Source: Acidimicrobium ferrooxidans DSM 10331 (GTDB taxonomy: Bacteria > Actinomycetota > Acidimicrobiia > Acidimicrobiales > Ilumatobacteraceae). From it: a stretch of 56,074 bases of DNA. The DNA lies in NCBI GenBank assembly GCA_945900735.1, contig CAMDJX010000003.1:1-56074 (forward strand). Direction: 5' to 3'. The notes below the pieces were generated by a model, which was not told where the DNA came from, searched no databases, and saw nothing but the letters and a program-made list of their open reading frames with translations. The position numbers were made by a program, and so were the translations under genes. Shown here piece by piece: positions 40,024 to 48,206 of the stretch (the stretch's first letter is position 1; each line of letters begins with the position of its first letter).

Positions 40024-40905
40024 ATGACAACTGCATCAACACTTCGCACGATCGCCGGAACTATTAACTCGCAGCGCACCGTGGAGGGTGGCGGGTTCAA
40101 CGTTCGGCGGCCGTTTCCCACTGCCGCGATGGATCACATTGACCCATTTTTACTTCTTGACGAAATGGGCCCTGCGCAATACGGCCCTGGAGAAGCAGTA
40201 GGGGCGCCAAGCCACCCGCATCGTGGTTTTGAAACCGTTACCTATTTACTTTCTGGCGCCATGGTGCACGAAGACACCACGGGCGCATGCGCTGTGATTA
40301 AACCAGGCGGTGTGCAATGGATGACGGCCGGCTCGGGTGTAGTTCATAGCGAGTTGCCAACCGAAGACATGATGCGACTTGGCGGGAAGATGCATGGCTT
40401 TCAACTGTGGGTAAATTTGCCGGCCGAGAAAAAGATGGTGAACCCGCGCTATCAGGGTTACGACGCAGATGAAATTGCGCAAGTGCAACTTGCCAACGGC
40501 GGCTTGCTCAAGGTGGTTGCAGGCGAAGTGCACGGTGTGAGAGGCCCTGTTGAGACGACATCACCAATGACGTATGCCCACGCAGTTATGGAAGCATCCG
40601 ATGTGGTGGAGTGGTACCCGCAAGAAGGGCATACTGCGCTCGTTCATGTGTTTGATGGTGAAGTGAAAGTGAATGGCTCGACAACTGCTTCTGGCGAGAT
40701 GGTGGTCATGGAACGCACGGCCGGAATGGTGCGCATCGAGTCGACCAAAGCGCAAGCGCAGGTGTTGCTGCTTGGCGGTCAGCCTCTTGGCGAGCCCGTT
40801 GTGCGGTACGGCCCATTTGTCATGAACACCAAGCAAGAAATTAGTGACGCCGTGCAGGAATACAACAATGGCACCTTGGTAAAAGTTGGCAAGAAAACTT
40901 TGTGA
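40024..40905 (+). CDS. Pirin family protein
   Basis: This 293-residue bicupin of the pirin family has N-terminal cupin metal ligands PSHPHRGFETVTY with two His, and GSGVVHSE with a further His and Glu. Bacterial pirins are quercetinase-like enzymes or metal-dependent regulators; one in Serratia binds pyruvate dehydrogenase E1. AAGGA precedes the ATG, and the stop overlaps the next gene (GTGA), so it is in one operon with the M24 peptidase. Confidence 0.9.
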   Translation: MTTASTLRTIAGTINSQRTVEGGGFNVRRPFPTAAMDHIDPFLLLDEMGPAQYGPGEAVGAPSHPHRGFETVTYLLSGAMVHEDTTGACAVIKPGGVQWMTAGSGVVHSELPTEDMMRLGGKMHGFQLWVNLPAEKKMVNPRYQGYDADEIAQVQLANGGLLKVVAGEVHGVRGPVETTSPMTYAHAVMEASDVVEWYPQEGHTALVHVFDGEVKVNGSTTASGEMVVMERTAGMVRIESTKAQAQVLLLGGQPLGEPVVRYGPFVMNTKQEISDAVQEYNNGTLVKVGKKTL

Positions 40906-42020
40906 GCACCACCATCGCAACTGCCTCTGATTATTTGGCGCGCATCGCCAAGGTACGTTCTGCCATGGTCGCACAACAAGTAGATGCAACGTTGTTATCT
41001 GTCGGCCACGACTTGCCTTACTTGTCTGGTTACTTCGCCATGCCGCTCGAGCGCCTAACCATGCTCGTTATTCCACAAAATGGCGACGTGGTGATGGTGG
41101 TTCCGCGTTTGGAAGTGCCGCGTGTTGTGCCACAGCCTGATGTGTTCAGCATTGTTGCATGGGGCGAAACCGAAGACCCGGTGGCCATCGTTGCCAAGTT
41201 GCTACCCAGTGCTCGAAAGATTGCAATTGGCGATCAAATGTGGGCACGATTTTTGGTCGAGCTGCTGACAAAGATCAATGGCGCCACGTTCGTTCGGGCT
41301 GTGGACGTGGTGGGTTCGTTGCGAGTGTCAAAAGATGGAAGCGAAATTGCGGCGTTACAAGTTGCCGGATCGGCTGCAGACCGAGTTGCCCAACAGTTGC
41401 ATTCCGGTCAGATACCACTCATCGGCCGCACCGAGGCGCAGGTATCCGCTGATATTTCTGCACGCCTGATTGCAGAGGGGCACGATGTCGTTAACTTTGC
41501 AATCGTTGCCGCGGGAGAAAATGCAGCGAGCCCGCACCACCATGCAGGATCACGAGTAATCGCCAAGAATGAAATTGTGCTGTGCGACTTTGGTGGAACG
41601 ATGAATGGATACTGCAGCGACATCACCCGCTGTGTGTATACGGGCAAGCCCGCCAACGACGTTGCTCTGGCCTACGACGTGCTGTTTGCTGCGCAGGCTG
41701 CTGGCGTTGCTGCTGGTGTTGTAGGTGCTGCATGCGAGGACGTCGACCGCGCAGCCAGATCAATTATCGAACAAGCAGGATTCGGTGAATACTTCGTTCA
41801 CCGAACTGGTCACGGCATTGGAATGGAAGCGCACGAAGAGCCGTACATGGTGAGCGGAAATTCGCTTCCGATTTCGGCTGGTCACGCGTTCAGCGTGGAG
41901 CCCGGCATTTACATTCCTGGCAAATGGGGAATGCGCCTAGAGGACATTGTCGTTGCTACCGAAACTGGGCCAATGTCGATGAACAAAGTGAATCACTCAC
42001 TTGTCACTGTTGAAGCCTAA
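40902..42020 (+). CDS. M24-family Xaa-Pro peptidase
   Basis: This 372-residue protein has an N-terminal creatinase-like domain and a C-terminal pita-bread metallopeptidase. Metal ligands are in LCDFGGTMNGYCSDITRCV (two Asp), HRTGHGIGMEAHEEP (His), HAFSVEPGIYI (Glu) and GMRLEDIV (Glu). It likely cleaves Xaa-Pro dipeptides or the N-terminal residue before proline. The GTG start overlaps the pirin stop. Confidence 0.9.
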   Translation: MSTTIATASDYLARIAKVRSAMVAQQVDATLLSVGHDLPYLSGYFAMPLERLTMLVIPQNGDVVMVVPRLEVPRVVPQPDVFSIVAWGETEDPVAIVAKLLPSARKIAIGDQMWARFLVELLTKINGATFVRAVDVVGSLRVSKDGSEIAALQVAGSAADRVAQQLHSGQIPLIGRTEAQVSADISARLIAEGHDVVNFAIVAAGENAASPHHHAGSRVIAKNEIVLCDFGGTMNGYCSDITRCVYTGKPANDVALAYDVLFAAQAAGVAAGVVGAACEDVDRAARSIIEQAGFGEYFVHRTGHGIGMEAHEEPYMVSGNSLPISAGHAFSVEPGIYIPGKWGMRLEDIVVATETGPMSMNKVNHSLVTVEA

Positions 42021-42035
42021 AGAAGTAACACTCGC

Positions 42036-42779
42036 ATGATTCGGTTGGAAGCGGCAACAGTGATGTTGCAATGGTCTGTCGGTGGCTTATTTTTTCTTTG
42101 GTACACAACGCGAAGAAACGAAGTTGGCGCTGGTTACGCGCTGCTGTTGCGCGGCACTTTCGGTGTTTTTGCAGCGATTGCAGTGGTGCTTGGGTTTCGT
42201 TACGGCGTGGTTCCTGTGAGGGAAGCATCTGGCATTGTCGTGGCTATTGCCTCGCTCGTACTCATTCGGAACAAACGGTCCAAGCTCGACTTGATTGCCC
42301 CCTTGGTTGGCATCCCCGGCATCGTGGTTGCGGGAGTGGCTGCCGTCGAAAATGTGGATTTTGGAAGCGTGAGTGTGTCGTTGCTTCGAGTGATTGTTGG
42401 CACGGCATTTCTTGGTGCAGTGAGCGACACGATGTTGTTGGGCCACTGGTACCTCGTGCAACCTGGCATGCCTCGTCGTTTAATTAACGAACTTGTTGAT
42501 GCGGTGATTTATATCTGGCCGTTAGAAGTTGTTGTGCTGCTCTTGCCGACGGGAATGATCAGCGTGATTAACGGCACTATCGACGATGGCTGGAACGGGG
42601 TGCTGGGCTGGTTCTGGCTTGCATCTGCCGTCGTTACAGGGGTGCTTGCCTTCGTAACTCGTGCGGCGCTAAAAGAGCGCAGCTATTCTGCCGTGATGGC
42701 CGCAACCGGCCTGATGTACTTGGCTATTTTGACAGCATTCTGCACCGATATTGTGGCGCGGGCACTGCTCGCCGTCTAG
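42036..42779 (+). CDS. Integral membrane protein, function unknown
   Basis: This 247-residue hydrophobic protein has about seven or eight membrane helices: MLQWSVGGLFFLWYTTRRNEVG, LRGTFGVFAAIAVVLGFRYG, and a central SDTMLLGHWYLVQPGMPRRLINEL segment with His and polar residues inside the membrane zone. I do not recognise a family name; close relatives seem restricted to actinobacteria. It follows the M24 peptidase by 15 bases. Confidence 0.7.
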   Translation: MIRLEAATVMLQWSVGGLFFLWYTTRRNEVGAGYALLLRGTFGVFAAIAVVLGFRYGVVPVREASGIVVAIASLVLIRNKRSKLDLIAPLVGIPGIVVAGVAAVENVDFGSVSVSLLRVIVGTAFLGAVSDTMLLGHWYLVQPGMPRRLINELVDAVIYIWPLEVVVLLLPTGMISVINGTIDDGWNGVLGWFWLASAVVTGVLAFVTRAALKERSYSAVMAATGLMYLAILTAFCTDIVARALLAV

Positions 42780-42818
42780 TGCATGGCGCAAAGTCGCCAC
42801 CGAGGCGGTCAAATTGCG

Positions 42819-42824
42819 TAAGAT
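42819..42824 (+). promoter_or_regulatory. -10 element TAAGAT, leaderless start of small membrane gene
   Basis: TAAGAT is seven bases before the ATG at 42832, so this small gene pair probably has its own promoter. Confidence 0.55.
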
Positions 42825-42831
42825 AACTCCA

Positions 42832-43023
42832 ATGAAACCAGAATCAATATTGCGTGTGACCACGCTGATGGCAGCGGCTGCCAGTCTTGCCTTAAGCGTG
42901 TTCATCTATTTCCGTGGAACCGGTGAGACACATCAACTAGACGGCATTTATGTCGGAGTGTGGGTACCCTCGATCCTCGCGCTTGGTGCATTTCTTCTCG
43001 CCGGCCGAGGAAAAGAAAAGTAA
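42832..43023 (+). CDS. Small two-helix membrane protein
   Basis: This 63-residue protein has two hydrophobic helices (about 7-27 and 41-58) separated by a short loop (FRGTGETHQLDGIYVG) and a basic tail (GRGKEK). No family is recognised. It has a leaderless-type promoter and is followed two bases later by an even smaller single-helix gene. Confidence 0.65.
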   Translation: MKPESILRVTTLMAAAASLALSVFIYFRGTGETHQLDGIYVGVWVPSILALGAFLLAGRGKEK

Positions 43024-43025
43024 TC

Positions 43026-43139
43026 ATGTCAACGGGGGCGCTCTTTGGATTTGGCTGCGTCATTTTCTTTGTAGTGATGACTGGTGCTTTTATGTACGGT
43101 TTGGCCGCAGTGAAGCAAATTGCTGATCGCGACAAATAA
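43026..43139 (+). CDS. 37-residue single-helix membrane protein
   Basis: This short gene encodes 37 residues: an N-terminal hydrophobic helix (ALFGFGCVIFFVVMTGAFMYG) and a charged C-terminal tail (AVKQIADRDK). It begins two bases after the preceding small membrane gene and ends five bases before the convergent amidase gene, filling the space exactly. The tight spacing and membrane character make it a likely real gene. It may form a complex with the 63-residue protein. Confidence 0.55.
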   Translation: MSTGALFGFGCVIFFVVMTGAFMYGLAAVKQIADRDK

Positions 43140-43144
43140 ACCGA

Positions 43145-44548
43145 CTATTTAGGTGAGCCTGGCGCAACCAGCGCCCATGGCCTGGATCGCTCCATTGCCA
43201 AACCAAGCTCGAGCAACAGTTGTTCGCTGTGATGTGGGCCGTTTACTTGCAGGGCTATAGGTAAACCATCCACCAATCCAGCAGGTATTGAAATGGCTGG
43301 GTTGCCGTGCATGTTCGCGGGGAATGTCAATTTTCCGTTGTTGCCCATTCCTGCCTGAACACCACCAAAGTTTGACGGCAACGGGCCCTCGGCGGCAAAC
43401 GCAACATCCGGATTGCTGGCTGTGATCACGAAGTCTGCGGCCGAAAAAATCTCGGACATGCGTTGGTTGAGTGCGGCACGACGTGATTCGATTTTCGCTC
43501 GCGCTTCGGCGCCGTATTTGCCGGCCGTTGCTTCAAGACCAAAACGCATTTCTGGTGTCAGTACATCTGCACACTGTGGCCAGTGATCGGCAAGTTGCAT
43601 TTGTATTTCAATCATGCCGCTGATTGACCACGCAGCGCCCATGCTTGGAAGTTTGGTGTCGACGGTGACGATGCGTAAGCCTGTGATATTTGCGAGGTGC
43701 AACGCGTACTCTTCGAGTTGCGACCACATCGCTGGTGAGACAACCGCGCCGCCCCAATTTGGCGCAAGCACAGCAGTTTTGCCCTGCAACGATTGTGAGT
43801 GCGTGCCTAATTCTGATTCCCAGTGGTCTACGCGAGGAAGGCTGAGCGGGTCTCTAGTGTCGTGGCCGTTGCACACATCGAACCAGCGGGCCGTATCGCG
43901 AATGCTGCGGGCCATGATGCCAATGTTGACGGTGAGGTTTCCTAATTCAACATGAGGTGCGCGAGGGATACGGCCGAACGTTGCCTTCAACCCGACCAAA
44001 CCGGTGAAGCCTGCAGGAATCCGAATTGAACCGCCGCCGTCGCCGCCAGTTGCAAGAGTGACAAGACCACCAGCAACTGCCGATGCGCTTCCACCAGATG
44101 AGCCACCAGGGGTGGTGCCATGCATCCAAGGGTTGTGCGTAGCACCGTTCAAAACTGTGCGCGTGACATTGACTCCACCAAACTCACTCGCGGTGCACAA
44201 ACCAATCTGGTTTGCTCCGCCAAGTGTGGTTGCGCGCTCCACTAACAAAGAAGTGTGAGTAGCTTTTCTGTCTGCGAACACCACGCATGCTTCGGTGTTT
44301 GGCCAGCCTTGAACCGAGTCCAGTTCTTTCACGCCCAATGGAACGCCACCGAATGGCTTAGAAACGTCGGCCTTTTTTGCTCGTTCAATGGCGCCCTCTG
44401 CATCGACAAATGAAAAAGCATTAAGTGAGCTTTTCTCTATTGCGGCAAGTGAAGCGCGAAGTTCCTCGAGCGGGCTGCGCTCCTTGCGTCGAAACGCGTC
44501 GACAAGAGAAACCGCATCACCCAACCAAGGACTGTCCGTAGATTCCAT
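43145..44548 (-). CDS. Amidase-signature-family amidase
   Basis: This 467-residue amidase has the Ser-cisSer-Lys triad. Counting from the ATG at 44548, these are Lys74 (PLGVKELD), Ser150/151 (GTTPGGSSGGSAS) and nucleophile Ser174 (GGDGGGSIRIPAG). It could hydrolyse simple amides; GatA is unlikely, since no gatB/gatC genes are near. I chose the second in-frame ATG because TATTTT stands exactly six bases upstream of it. The residue after the typical GGDGGGS is normal, so activity is expected. Confidence 0.9.
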   Translation of the reverse strand: MESTDSPWLGDAVSLVDAFRRKERSPLEELRASLAAIEKSSLNAFSFVDAEGAIERAKKADVSKPFGGVPLGVKELDSVQGWPNTEACVVFADRKATHTSLLVERATTLGGANQIGLCTASEFGGVNVTRTVLNGATHNPWMHGTTPGGSSGGSASAVAGGLVTLATGGDGGGSIRIPAGFTGLVGLKATFGRIPRAPHVELGNLTVNIGIMARSIRDTARWFDVCNGHDTRDPLSLPRVDHWESELGTHSQSLQGKTAVLAPNWGGAVVSPAMWSQLEEYALHLANITGLRIVTVDTKLPSMGAAWSISGMIEIQMQLADHWPQCADVLTPEMRFGLEATAGKYGAEARAKIESRRAALNQRMSEIFSAADFVITASNPDVAFAAEGPLPSNFGGVQAGMGNNGKLTFPANMHGNPAISIPAGLVDGLPIALQVNGPHHSEQLLLELGLAMERSRPWALVAPGSPK

Positions 44549-44554
44549 CTGCAT

Positions 44555-44560
44555 AAAATA
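44555..44560 (-). promoter_or_regulatory. -10 element TATTTT, leaderless start of amidase
   Basis: TATTTT on the minus strand, six bases before the ATG at 44548; the upstream ATG at 44554 would lie directly against the hexamer. Confidence 0.5.
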
Positions 44561-44600
44561 GCCCTCAATTCAAGAGTCTCTATTAGTGTGATGCAACTAC

Positions 44601-45419
44601 ATGGATACCAAGACATTCCTCGGGATCGAGCCAATTGGTCAACCAAGCGCGGCTGACGGGCAGTGGGCAATGGTGGTGAAGTCATCACTAGTAACAGGCG
44701 GGCAGTTTTTGTGGGGTGGCGCTGCGTTGGCTGCTGCGGTGAGTGCGATGGAGCAGTTGTCTGGCCGGCCGTGTGTGTGGGCAACCGCCCAGTATTTGTC
44801 GTATGCGCGCACCAACGAGACAATGGAGATTGACGTAACACTTGCCGTTGTCGGACATCAGATCACGCAGGCTCGTGCGGTTGGGCACGTGGGCGACCGC
44901 GAAATTCTTACGGTTAATGCCGCGCTTGGAGAGCGGGCGTTCGAGCATCGTGCAACTTTTGCAAAAATGCCAGACGTTCCGAAGCCGCATGAGATTGCGT
45001 CGCGCGAACATCGTCATCCCGTTGAGAACACCATTCACGAACGACTTGACGAGCGGCTGGTGAAAGGTCGCGAACTTGAAGACTTAAACGGGGGACCCAA
45101 CGACGGCAGAACCATCATGTGGGCCAGAATTCCCGACGTCTTGAGCGACGTGGATGCCGCAACATTGGCGGTGCTCGGGGATTTTGTGCCAATGGCGATT
45201 GGTCAGGCGCTTGGGGTTCGCGGCGGCGGCAACAGCCTCGATAACACGCTGCGAATAGTTCGCCTCGTTCCGACGAAGTGGGTATTGCTAGACATACAGA
45301 TACAAGGCGTCGAGCGGGGGTTCGGCCACGGCACCATGAACATGTTCGCCGAAGACGGAACCCTTCTTGCCACCGCAAGCCAAAGCGTGATTGCCCGAAT
45401 GTGGAGAGAAGCAAAGTGA
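44601..45419 (+). CDS. TesB-like double-hotdog acyl-CoA thioesterase
   Basis: This 272-residue protein has two hotdog repeats: GGQFLWGGAALAAAVSAMEQLSG with the long helix of the first, and a second one from about residue 160 (MWARIPD, LGDFVPMAIGQALG). The end (LLATASQSVIARM) is typical of TesB-like acyl-CoA thioesterases, which release fatty acids from CoA. It is coupled to the next gene, where stop and start overlap (TGATG). Confidence 0.82.
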   Translation: MDTKTFLGIEPIGQPSAADGQWAMVVKSSLVTGGQFLWGGAALAAAVSAMEQLSGRPCVWATAQYLSYARTNETMEIDVTLAVVGHQITQARAVGHVGDREILTVNAALGERAFEHRATFAKMPDVPKPHEIASREHRHPVENTIHERLDERLVKGRELEDLNGGPNDGRTIMWARIPDVLSDVDAATLAVLGDFVPMAIGQALGVRGGGNSLDNTLRIVRLVPTKWVLLDIQIQGVERGFGHGTMNMFAEDGTLLATASQSVIARMWREAK

Positions 45420-46396
45420 TGATTCGACGAAATGGAATGACCGTCCCGCTTCCTGGGCATTTGCATGCACAACGCGACAAACTTGTGCAGCTTGCTGATT
45501 GGGGTTACAGCGATATTTGGTCTGCCGAGACAGACGGGGCCGATGCTTTTACGCCTTTGGCGCTCGCGGCCGCATGGGAGCCAAGGCTTCGGTTGGGAAC
45601 GGCAATCGTTCCGGCCTACACGCGCACGGCGCCAGTTATTGCGCAAAGCGTCGCGGCAATGGCCGATGCAGCCCCTGGGCGATTTGCGATTGGTATTGGT
45701 TCTTCGAGCAACGTCATTGTTGAAAAATGGAACGGCGTTCCGTTCGTCGACCCATACAAAAAAGTTCGCGATGTCGTTCGGTTTATGCACGACGCATTTA
45801 GTGGAGAAAAGATCACCAAGGAATATGAAACATTCAAGGTGGATGGTTTTCGACTGAGCATCAAGCCCGAACAAAAACCGACGATTCTGATTGCTGCATT
45901 GCGTGAGGGCATGCTCAAGTTAGGGGCCCGCGAAGCCGACGGCGTCATCATCAACTGGCTATCTGCGGAAGATGTCACCAAGGTTGCAGCGGTTGTGCAT
46001 GGTGCAGCCAACGGTGCGGAAAAAGAAATCGCTGCACGCATTTTTGTGTGCCCAAGCGAGAACACCGAAGTTGTTCGTGCCGGTGCGCGGTTTGCAATTG
46101 CCGCCTACATGAACGTTCCTGTTTATGCCGACTTTCATCGTTGGATGGGTCGTGCACCGCTGCTGCAGGGAATGTGGGATGCGTGGAAGGCGGGCGACCG
46201 CAAAGCAGCGCTTGCCGCTATTCCCGATCAGGCAGTGGACGAACTTGTTGTGCACGGAAGTGCAGCGCATTGCCGCGATCGCATCAGTGAGTATTTCAAA
46301 AACGGGGTGAACACGTCGTCCCTGGCCATATTGCCGCTCGATCCAGAAATGGATTATTGGAAGGCTGTCGAAAGCCTTTCGCCAAGCGCCGAGTAA
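45419..46396 (+). CDS. LLM-class (F420-dependent type) oxidoreductase
   Basis: This 325-residue TIM-barrel protein of the luciferase-like monooxygenase family contains ADWGYSDIWSAETDGADAF, RLGTAIVPAYTRTAP, GRFAIGIGSSSNVI, VEKWNG and ADGVIINWLSAEDV. In this family the cofactor is F420 in most actinobacterial members, FMN in others. The substrate is unknown; the coupled thioesterase hints at an acyl-CoA pathway. A GTG three bases upstream is an alternative start. Confidence 0.88.
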   Translation: MIRRNGMTVPLPGHLHAQRDKLVQLADWGYSDIWSAETDGADAFTPLALAAAWEPRLRLGTAIVPAYTRTAPVIAQSVAAMADAAPGRFAIGIGSSSNVIVEKWNGVPFVDPYKKVRDVVRFMHDAFSGEKITKEYETFKVDGFRLSIKPEQKPTILIAALREGMLKLGAREADGVIINWLSAEDVTKVAAVVHGAANGAEKEIAARIFVCPSENTEVVRAGARFAIAAYMNVPVYADFHRWMGRAPLLQGMWDAWKAGDRKAALAAIPDQAVDELVVHGSAAHCRDRISEYFKNGVNTSSLAILPLDPEMDYWKAVESLSPSAE

Positions 46397-46402
46397 TCGC
46401 AG

Positions 46403-48205
46403 ATGTCAACGATCGAGACCGATTCGGAAGTAGCAACGCGGCTCGAGTTCGAGCAGGAGCAACGCAGCGAAGGGTGGAAACTGCTTCGCGCCATGCTCAA
46501 AGTGCAGCGGCGCAATCTACTGATTGGCGGTTTGATTGGAATTTTGTGGGCCTCATTCAAAGTGATGGTTCCTCAGATGACCAAGTACGCAATCAACGAC
46601 GGAATTGAAAAAGATGGTCCGCTGTTGCGTTGGGCGGTCATCATCGGCCTGCTTGGGGTGCTTACTGGCGTGCTTTCAGGCATGCGTCGCTACGTTGCAT
46701 TTCGCGAAAGTCGTTGGGCCGAAACGCTCTTTCGTGAGCGACTGTTTCGTCATGTGATTGGCCTGCACGTGGGGTATCACGACACCGCACAAACGGGGCA
46801 GTTGATGAGTCGGGCATCGAGCGACCTGATGCAGATTCAGGGTTTCATCGTGATGATTCCCATCACATTGTCCAATGTCCTGCAGATTTTTGCGGTGACT
46901 GCAATTCTGTTCATCACCGACCCGGTGCTTGCAGTGGTGGCACTCATCCCGTTGCCGTTCGTCAATCTTTCTGCACGGCGGTTTAGTCACCGTATTCACC
47001 CTGCATCCATTGCAGTGCAAGCGGAACAGGCACAACTTGCAAACGTGGTGGAGGAAAGCGTCTCCGGTATTCGCGTAATCAAAGGTTTCGGTGCGGAACA
47101 AGTGCAGTTTGAGAAATTGGAACGAGAAGCAGACGACATCCTGCGCGAATCCATGAAAGCCGCCCGCATCCGCAGCAGTTTCCTGCCTGCAATCGACGTG
47201 TTGCCTGCACTTGGTTTGGTTGCGGTGCTTGGGGTTGGCGGCCATCGCGTGCTGAACGGGCAACTGTCTATTGGCGACCTCGTTGCCTTCAACGTCTATC
47301 TCACATTGTTGATCTGGCCGCTGCGCAACATAGGCATGATCGTTGCTTTGGGACAACGCGCTGCAGCAGCACTTGTTCGCATTAATGAAGTGTTGGAAAC
47401 CGAATCCGAAATCACCGACCCTGCTAAGCCGCAATCACTGCCAACTGGCGGGTCGCAAACTCTTGGAGCAGTGAAGTTTGATCACGTGCAGTTTGGATAC
47501 AACCCAAGCTTCCCCGTTTTGAGCAACTTCAACTTAAGTATCGCTGCCGGCGAGTCGATCGCAATTGTCGGCGCAACTGGTTCTGGCAAGTCGACGATCG
47601 CACGATTGTTGCTGCGCTTCTACGACACCAACGTTGGGCACGTATTTCTCGACGGAGTAGATGTACGCAAATTGCGCCTCCGCGAACTGCGCCAGCAAAT
47701 TGGCGTGGTGTTTGAAGAGACGGTGTTGTTCAACGACAGTGTTGCCAACAACATCGGTTTTGCCAGGCCGGGTGCCAGCCAGCAGGATTTGGAACGCGCG
47801 GCAAAACTTGCCGGCGCACACGACTTCATCCTGCAATTGCCAAACGGATACCAGACAATTATTGGCGAGCGCGGGTTTTCGCTTTCCGGTGGACAACGCC
47901 AACGAATTGCAATTGCTCGGGCGATTATTGCAGACCCTCGCGTGTTGGTGCTCGACGACGCAACGAGCGCAGTGGACCCAAGTAAGGAAAGCGAAATCCG
48001 TGACGCTATGCGCACGGTCATGAGCGGACGTACAACCATCGTTATTGCGCATCGACCAGGAACAATTGCATTGGCAGACCGAGTGGTGTTTCTCGACGGG
48101 GGCACAATCGCTGCAATCGGTAAGCACGAGGAACTTGTGTCGTCCAATGAGCGGTACCGCGAGGTGCTTGCCAGCATGGAACACAATGCGGAAGAGGAAA
48201 GCTGA
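46403..48205 (+). CDS. ABC exporter half-transporter, non-canonical ATP site
   Basis: This 600-residue protein has six membrane helices (about 40-330) and an ATP-binding domain (about 360-590). Walker A is GATGSGKST and the signature is LSGGQRQR. Walker B reads VLVLDDATSAVD, so the catalytic Glu is Asp, and the Q-loop has Glu (VVFEET) in place of Gln. The next gene encodes a second half with a canonical Walker B and a diverged signature, so the two form a heterodimeric exporter of the TM287/288 or Rv1272c-Rv1273c type. It exports lipids or drugs. Confidence 0.93.
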   Translation: MSTIETDSEVATRLEFEQEQRSEGWKLLRAMLKVQRRNLLIGGLIGILWASFKVMVPQMTKYAINDGIEKDGPLLRWAVIIGLLGVLTGVLSGMRRYVAFRESRWAETLFRERLFRHVIGLHVGYHDTAQTGQLMSRASSDLMQIQGFIVMIPITLSNVLQIFAVTAILFITDPVLAVVALIPLPFVNLSARRFSHRIHPASIAVQAEQAQLANVVEESVSGIRVIKGFGAEQVQFEKLEREADDILRESMKAARIRSSFLPAIDVLPALGLVAVLGVGGHRVLNGQLSIGDLVAFNVYLTLLIWPLRNIGMIVALGQRAAAALVRINEVLETESEITDPAKPQSLPTGGSQTLGAVKFDHVQFGYNPSFPVLSNFNLSIAAGESIAIVGATGSGKSTIARLLLRFYDTNVGHVFLDGVDVRKLRLRELRQQIGVVFEETVLFNDSVANNIGFARPGASQQDLERAAKLAGAHDFILQLPNGYQTIIGERGFSLSGGQRQRIAIARAIIADPRVLVLDDATSAVDPSKESEIRDAMRTVMSGRTTIVIAHRPGTIALADRVVFLDGGTIAAIGKHEELVSSNERYREVLASMEHNAEEES

Positions 48206-48206
48206 C

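Noticed and set aside
45203-45874. Long open frame antisense to the thioesterase and LLM genes
   Set aside because: It lies opposite two clear enzymes, shows no recognisable domain and has His/Arg-rich shadow composition.
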